From positions 19,052,001 to 19,116,000 of the forward strand of contig OX327712.1 in NCBI GenBank assembly GCA_946807835.1: a DNA stretch of 64,000 nucleotides, given 5' to 3'. Positions 59,700 to 64,000 of this stretch are shown here, piece by piece. Both the position numbers and the translations under genes were made by a program. Each line of letters opens with the position of its first letter. Position 1 is the first letter of the stretch. Under the pieces are notes generated by a model. That model saw nothing but the letters and a program-made list of their open reading frames with translations, did not search any database and was not told the origin of the DNA. Origin of the DNA: Ailanthus altissimus. Lineage: Eukaryota > Streptophyta > Magnoliopsida > Sapindales > Simaroubaceae.

Positions 59700-60490
59700 C
59701 AAATAAATAATGAATACTCTAGAAAATAACAATTAATAGAATATAGCGATATATATTATAGAAATTTGAGTTATTTATCAATTCTATGTTTATCTTTATA
59801 TTTATATATATTTATCAAGAATAAATATCTTATTATTGGAAATCCTAGCTATTTTTAACATGATATTGAGGAATCTCATTGCTATTACTAAAACAAGCAT
59901 AAATTATATGTCAAATTATCAATATGCTTGTATATTGGTCCATAGGTCAAATTATATATGTAATTATTAAAATTATTGTTGGAGACTCAAATGAGGGATA
60001 TGCGATTATGATAAATTATATGTTGTTTTAGATCTCTATGAATCTAGGAACACCTATGTCAATTTCAGGTACAGGTACCCTTTGTTGAATGGTCGTTCGA
60101 GCTTTTATCTACCCCTTCTTACGTTAAAATAAAACTAGCCCTCTTACATCCTTAAATTAATAACCATCTTTTGGTTAACTTAGCCAGGGATAAATAATAA
60201 TTTTTTGAATATTAATTATTTAAAAAATATATTTTTTAATATTATAGTATCAATAATTTATTAATACTTCGTACTTCTAATATTATAGTATCAATTATTG
60301 ATACTTTAAAAAAGTGACAATGAGCCCTAATAAAATATTGTCATAATAGTATTTATAAACTCCATTTTAAAAAGTATTAATAACATGGTGTCAATGATAC
60401 TTAATTTTTTAGTAGTGTATGAGACTATAATTTGAATAAATTTGTAAATCTAAAACGAGAGTGGCTTAGAATCTGAAAGTGAGTATCTTC
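59700..60490. other. AT-rich sequence, possible transposon end
   Basis: No gene. tttttagtagtg at about 60,403-60,415 looks like a CACTA-type right end, preceded by repeated tattatagtatcaat words (60,240-60,300). The left end is not identified. Confidence 0.4.
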
Positions 60491-60492
60491 CT

Positions 60493-60495
<3 letters not shown>

Positions 60496-60524
<29 letters not shown>
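60496..60524. repeat. (AT)n microsatellite
   Basis: Uninterrupted AT dinucleotide tract of about 29 bases. Confidence 0.95.
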
Positions 60525-60527
<3 letters not shown>

Positions 60528-60869
60528 CACAATCATATATTTGAATCGTAATAGTGATGATAAATTCAGTAGCATTTTCAAACATAGTTTCTATTTTTCA
60601 ATTTAATAAATATACAGGATTGAAAATTGCACCATTCATTTCCTCAAATATAATACTTTTAACTGCAAAATTTTAGGTAAACTCTTCTTATAAACTAGAA
60701 GAAAATACTAGTAGTGGATGCACTTCTCATGTTTCTAAAGAAGTTATTTGACTTGGTTTTTGTTGTATTTAGGACCATAATTGTCCCTTCATCCTATTTT
60801 TTACTAACATGGGATTGACAGTTGATAAAGTTTATTGAAGGAGGAAATGCCCTTTCCCTCTAGAGGTTA

Positions 60870-61233
60870 TGTTGAAGTGAAAAATATTAAGTTTAATTTA
60901 GAATCTTAACTTCCTTGCGCAGCGGAATTACTGTTAACCAAGCAAAATAGTAAGAATCTAAAGCATAATATAAAAGAGCACAATAGAATCTTACGTGGTT
61001 CGGCCAATTGCCTATGTCCACGGTGAATCTAAGGATCCTAATCTCTCTTATTAACTATCTAGAGATTTTACAAGGAAATTCCAATACGAAGAACCCTCAA
61101 AAGGACTTAATGTTTAGTGAACCCTTACTCTACCACGAACAATGATCACTCAAATGATGGTTTTACCCTAACGCACACAAGCACTTAGTGTCTACCTAGT
61201 TCTTCCCCTTTCTTAGAGTCTCTCTTAATGCTT
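60870..61233. repeat. Copia-7 LTR fragment, split by Gypsy-2
   Basis: Begins TGTTGAAGTG near 60,870 and carries acgtggttcggccaattgcc at about 60,993, the block shared by the copia LTRs here. It stops at 61,233 where the Gypsy-2 LTR begins. The remainder is beyond the window. Confidence 0.65.
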
Positions 61234-62671
61234 GATGACACGTCCAGAATATAGAAGTTATTCCCAAGTGTAGGATTGTCGAAGTAATAAATAACCCGAT
61301 GAGAATGGGGTCGATCCACAGAGAAGTAGAATTAAAATTCCAAATTATAAATACTTTTAAGATAATTAATGCAGTATAAGATGTTTGCAAATATTATTTC
61401 AATTAACCAATTCAAATAAAAAGCTAAGGTTATAGAGATTCACTCTTCGCATAAGAAGTGAGAATATATTTAATTTTTTTTTCTATAACTCAATTGGAAT
61501 CCTCACACAAAGGAGGTTCCAACCGGAAAATATAGCAATTAAAGTTCATCATAATTTATATATTGATTAGTATTTATTTCTTTCAATTATTATACACCAA
61601 ATCTTATAAATGGGTTCAAGTATTTATTATGTCAATCTTTATATTTGTCTACAATAAATCAAGACTCCCACTTTACAAGAAAGGTTATATACACCAAATC
61701 TTGTAAATGGTTTCAAGAATTTATTGTGTCAAGTATTAAGTTTGTCAATAATAAATCAAGAATCACCACTTTAGAAGAAAGGGTATTAATTCTACAAACA
61801 AAATAAATACATCATATATAAATTTGCATAACTTAAAAATGAAGCATTAAATTCATGAATAAATATTAAACATATCTTATTACCTTGCCAAGAGTTTCAC
61901 CCTTTCACTTTAGCTTAAACAAAATTATTTGGATATAATAAAACTAAATGAAAAGAAAAGAAATGGAAGAAGAAATAACGTGACTTAATAGTAAACAAGA
62001 GAAATAATAGTACAAGGAAATGGATACAAAAGAAAAGTATTTTGAATTAAATTCTAACTTTCTAATTACATCTTTTAGGCATAAACAAGCCACCTATTTA
62101 TAGAAAAACATGGATAAATCGAGATAAATTTGGAGGGAACCACTTGGTTGATGAAAGTCAAGAATGGTGGCAAAATAATTTGCATTCATTATCACTTGGG
62201 CACCCACTTGATTATCCAATTTGGAATTGATGTGATCCGAATTAGCTATCACTCAAAACATAAACGTTGTAGATAAGTCTCTTATCTTTCCAAATTGAGT
62301 AATCTCATATGTATTAGATACGTATTTCTATAGTTATGGGCCAAATACTGATAACTGTTCAAACTGGGCCTGTACTGCAGATCAATTCTGTTCTAGGCTA
62401 TTGTTCACCCTCTAAACACTCGAATTTCCAATGCTTTGTGAAATACAATATGTTAGTCCATTAAGTTAGCTCTGTACAAGATCAAGAATCATCTCAATTG
62501 GATCTTTAGGTAAAAAGTTATTCCCATTTTACCGAACCTGCCATAAAACAGTTAAAAGATAATTAAGTACAATATTGTAAACATACTTAAGTTAAGAAAA
62601 TTAAATACACTAGTAATACAAAACAATCATGTAAAACTCTTGTTAAATATGTAATTTCAAGTGTTCATCAC
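61234..62671 (-). repeat. Gypsy-2 3' LTR
   Basis: Identified by TG...CA ends, adjacency to a purine-rich sense-strand tract and homology of the internal flank to Gypsy-1. Its partner LTR is outside the window, so the left end rests on the terminal motif only. Confidence 0.75.
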
Positions 62672-64000
62672 ACCCCCCAACTGGCTTATTGCTAGTCCCT
62701 AGCAATTCGAGCATAAATAAAATTTGAACACTACCTAAGTATTTCAAACAAAACGTCAGTTTAAAATCACAATCGCTATAAAGGTTATTTCAATCATAAC
62801 TTTCAAAAATATTTTTGTGTGTGTGTGAATTAAGCCAAAGCCTTCTTACCATAAATCACAACATATATAGCTTTAAAAAATTTTCAAGTAAAAGCCTCAA
62901 CTCCATATCCTTACAAGTGAATAACTTGTTTAATGACTTAGGATTTCACTCATGGAGTTGGAAAACAGATAATCGCTCAAGAAAAAGTTACATTTAAGGA
63001 CAGACAGACAAACTAACATTGATCCAAAAATAGGAAAATCAAATATTTAGAGTCAAACCATTATTGCCAAATGCCAGCTTCAAGACTTTAATTATTTAAT
63101 GCGAATCTTACGAATATAGAATTCGGTGATAAGATTGCTTCCTAATGACTTTAGTCTTCTAAAATTGAATGAAGACTTTATTGAACTGAATTGACTTCTT
63201 TTCTTTCTTTCTTTTTTTTAAATTTTTTTTTACTCATTTTTTTTTTCTTTTTTGAAAGACATAAGGAATCATTACAAAATAAAAGCAATTTATCACCATA
63301 ATACTTTTCCAATTTTTTTTTTATCCTTCAGCTAAGCAACCAAATCATTCATCATCTCAAATAATGTCATTCCAAATAAAAATTAACCATTTCAAAAGAT
63401 CAATGAAAGTTCGTAAGCTGTTATCTCAAACCTCTTCACTCACTCACAAAAGATATGTGAGTTTAGAAAATAATATATATACTTAAACATGAAAATTCTC
63501 TTGGCTATATATATTGAATCATCCATCTTACCACAAGGCTTAGTATTGTTCTCAAGAAATAATTTCAGAAGTTGTTCTTTAGTAACCTAAATAGAGAAAG
63601 TGATTTAAACTAAATAATTTTGAAATCATACATCGATAGTAAAGCAAATTTATTTACGCAAGAGTTACTAAAAACTTAAGCAACAAACAATTATACATAA
63701 AATGCATTAAAAATAAACCAATTAGAATGTGTTTCAAAAGTTTATAATGTACTCTTTACTCTGCCATTCTAGAACTAGAATGCGTCTCAAGAATATATAA
63801 ATGAATATTTTACTCACGCCATTCATGATAATTTTTTTTTTTTACATAACAAAGTGATAACAACAACAAAATAAAATAATTAACACTAACATTATATATC
63901 AACTATCCTCCCCCCAACCAGATTGAGACATTGTCCTCAATGTCAAAATATAGAAAGAGTAAAATATAGAAGATATCACCTGAAACATCTTTTATTGGAA
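61234..64000 (-). mobile_element. Gypsy-2: second Athila-like element, running off the right edge
   Basis: LTR at 61,234-62,671 (1,438 bp, TGATGACACG to GTGTTCATCA). A G-rich tract and the TTGCTAG-GGA-CTAGCAA hairpin follow, then a 3' region homologous to 3,185-4,460 of Gypsy-1, including the CATTGAGGACAATG hairpin and the G-tract at 63,907-63,943. The order matches a minus-strand element entered from its 3' end. The window stops about where Gypsy-1 would start its LOG-like gene. The LTR is only distantly similar to that of Gypsy-1. Confidence 0.85.

Noticed and set aside
1..64000. CRISPR arrays, bacterial operons or riboswitches
   Set aside because: No regular spacer-repeat array and no prokaryotic gene organisation; the content is plant nuclear DNA.

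Overview
This is nuclear DNA of a flowering plant, probably a eudicot; the species cannot be named from the sequence. The evidence is very AT-rich sequence, nested LTR retrotransposons of typical plant copia and Athila-like gypsy types, CACTA-like DNA transposons carrying host gene pieces, LINE remnants, decayed plastid DNA, and a small family of plant secreted-peptide genes. Almost all long open frames are transposon remnants. The only intact host-type genes I can support are two short secreted proline-rich peptide genes.

Layout. 1-14,315: a copia element running off the left edge, with its LTR split by a 12.4 kb Athila-like gypsy element on the minus strand (Gypsy-1, 1,623-14,019; LTRs about 97% identical by eye). 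14,320-18,250: a LINE RNase H remnant, a 673 bp solo LTR with perfect target duplication, a TIR element and a second LINE remnant. 18,255-23,552: a complete but decayed copia (Copia-2). 24,155-48,215: five plus-strand members of one small secreted peptide family (SSP1-SSP5), spread apart by insertions. Copia-4 (34,848-40,132) interrupts SSP3 inside its coding sequence, and a CACTA-like element (about 41,345-45,832) carries a ribosomal protein eL31 exon. 48,234-55,742: a second CACTA-like element with a CGG target duplication, a captured PRA1-family fragment and a nested copia (Copia-5, 49,709-54,710). 56,100-57,620: a copia fragment. 58,335-59,690: a plastid-derived mosaic (rpoC1, inverted-repeat sequence, atpB). 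60,870-64,000: a copia LTR split by a second Athila-like element (Gypsy-2) that runs off the right edge.

Most striking is the region between pol and the 3' LTR of Gypsy-1. It holds two extra sense-strand frames. One is an intact 182-residue protein with a basic patch plus cysteine finger resembling carlavirus-type nucleic-acid-binding proteins. The other is an intronless, full-length but twice-interrupted LONELY GUY (LOG) cytokinin-activating enzyme. A retrotransposon with a hormone-activating enzyme beside a possible silencing-suppressor-like protein is the best candidate here for an undescribed system. The second candidate is the SSP peptide array.
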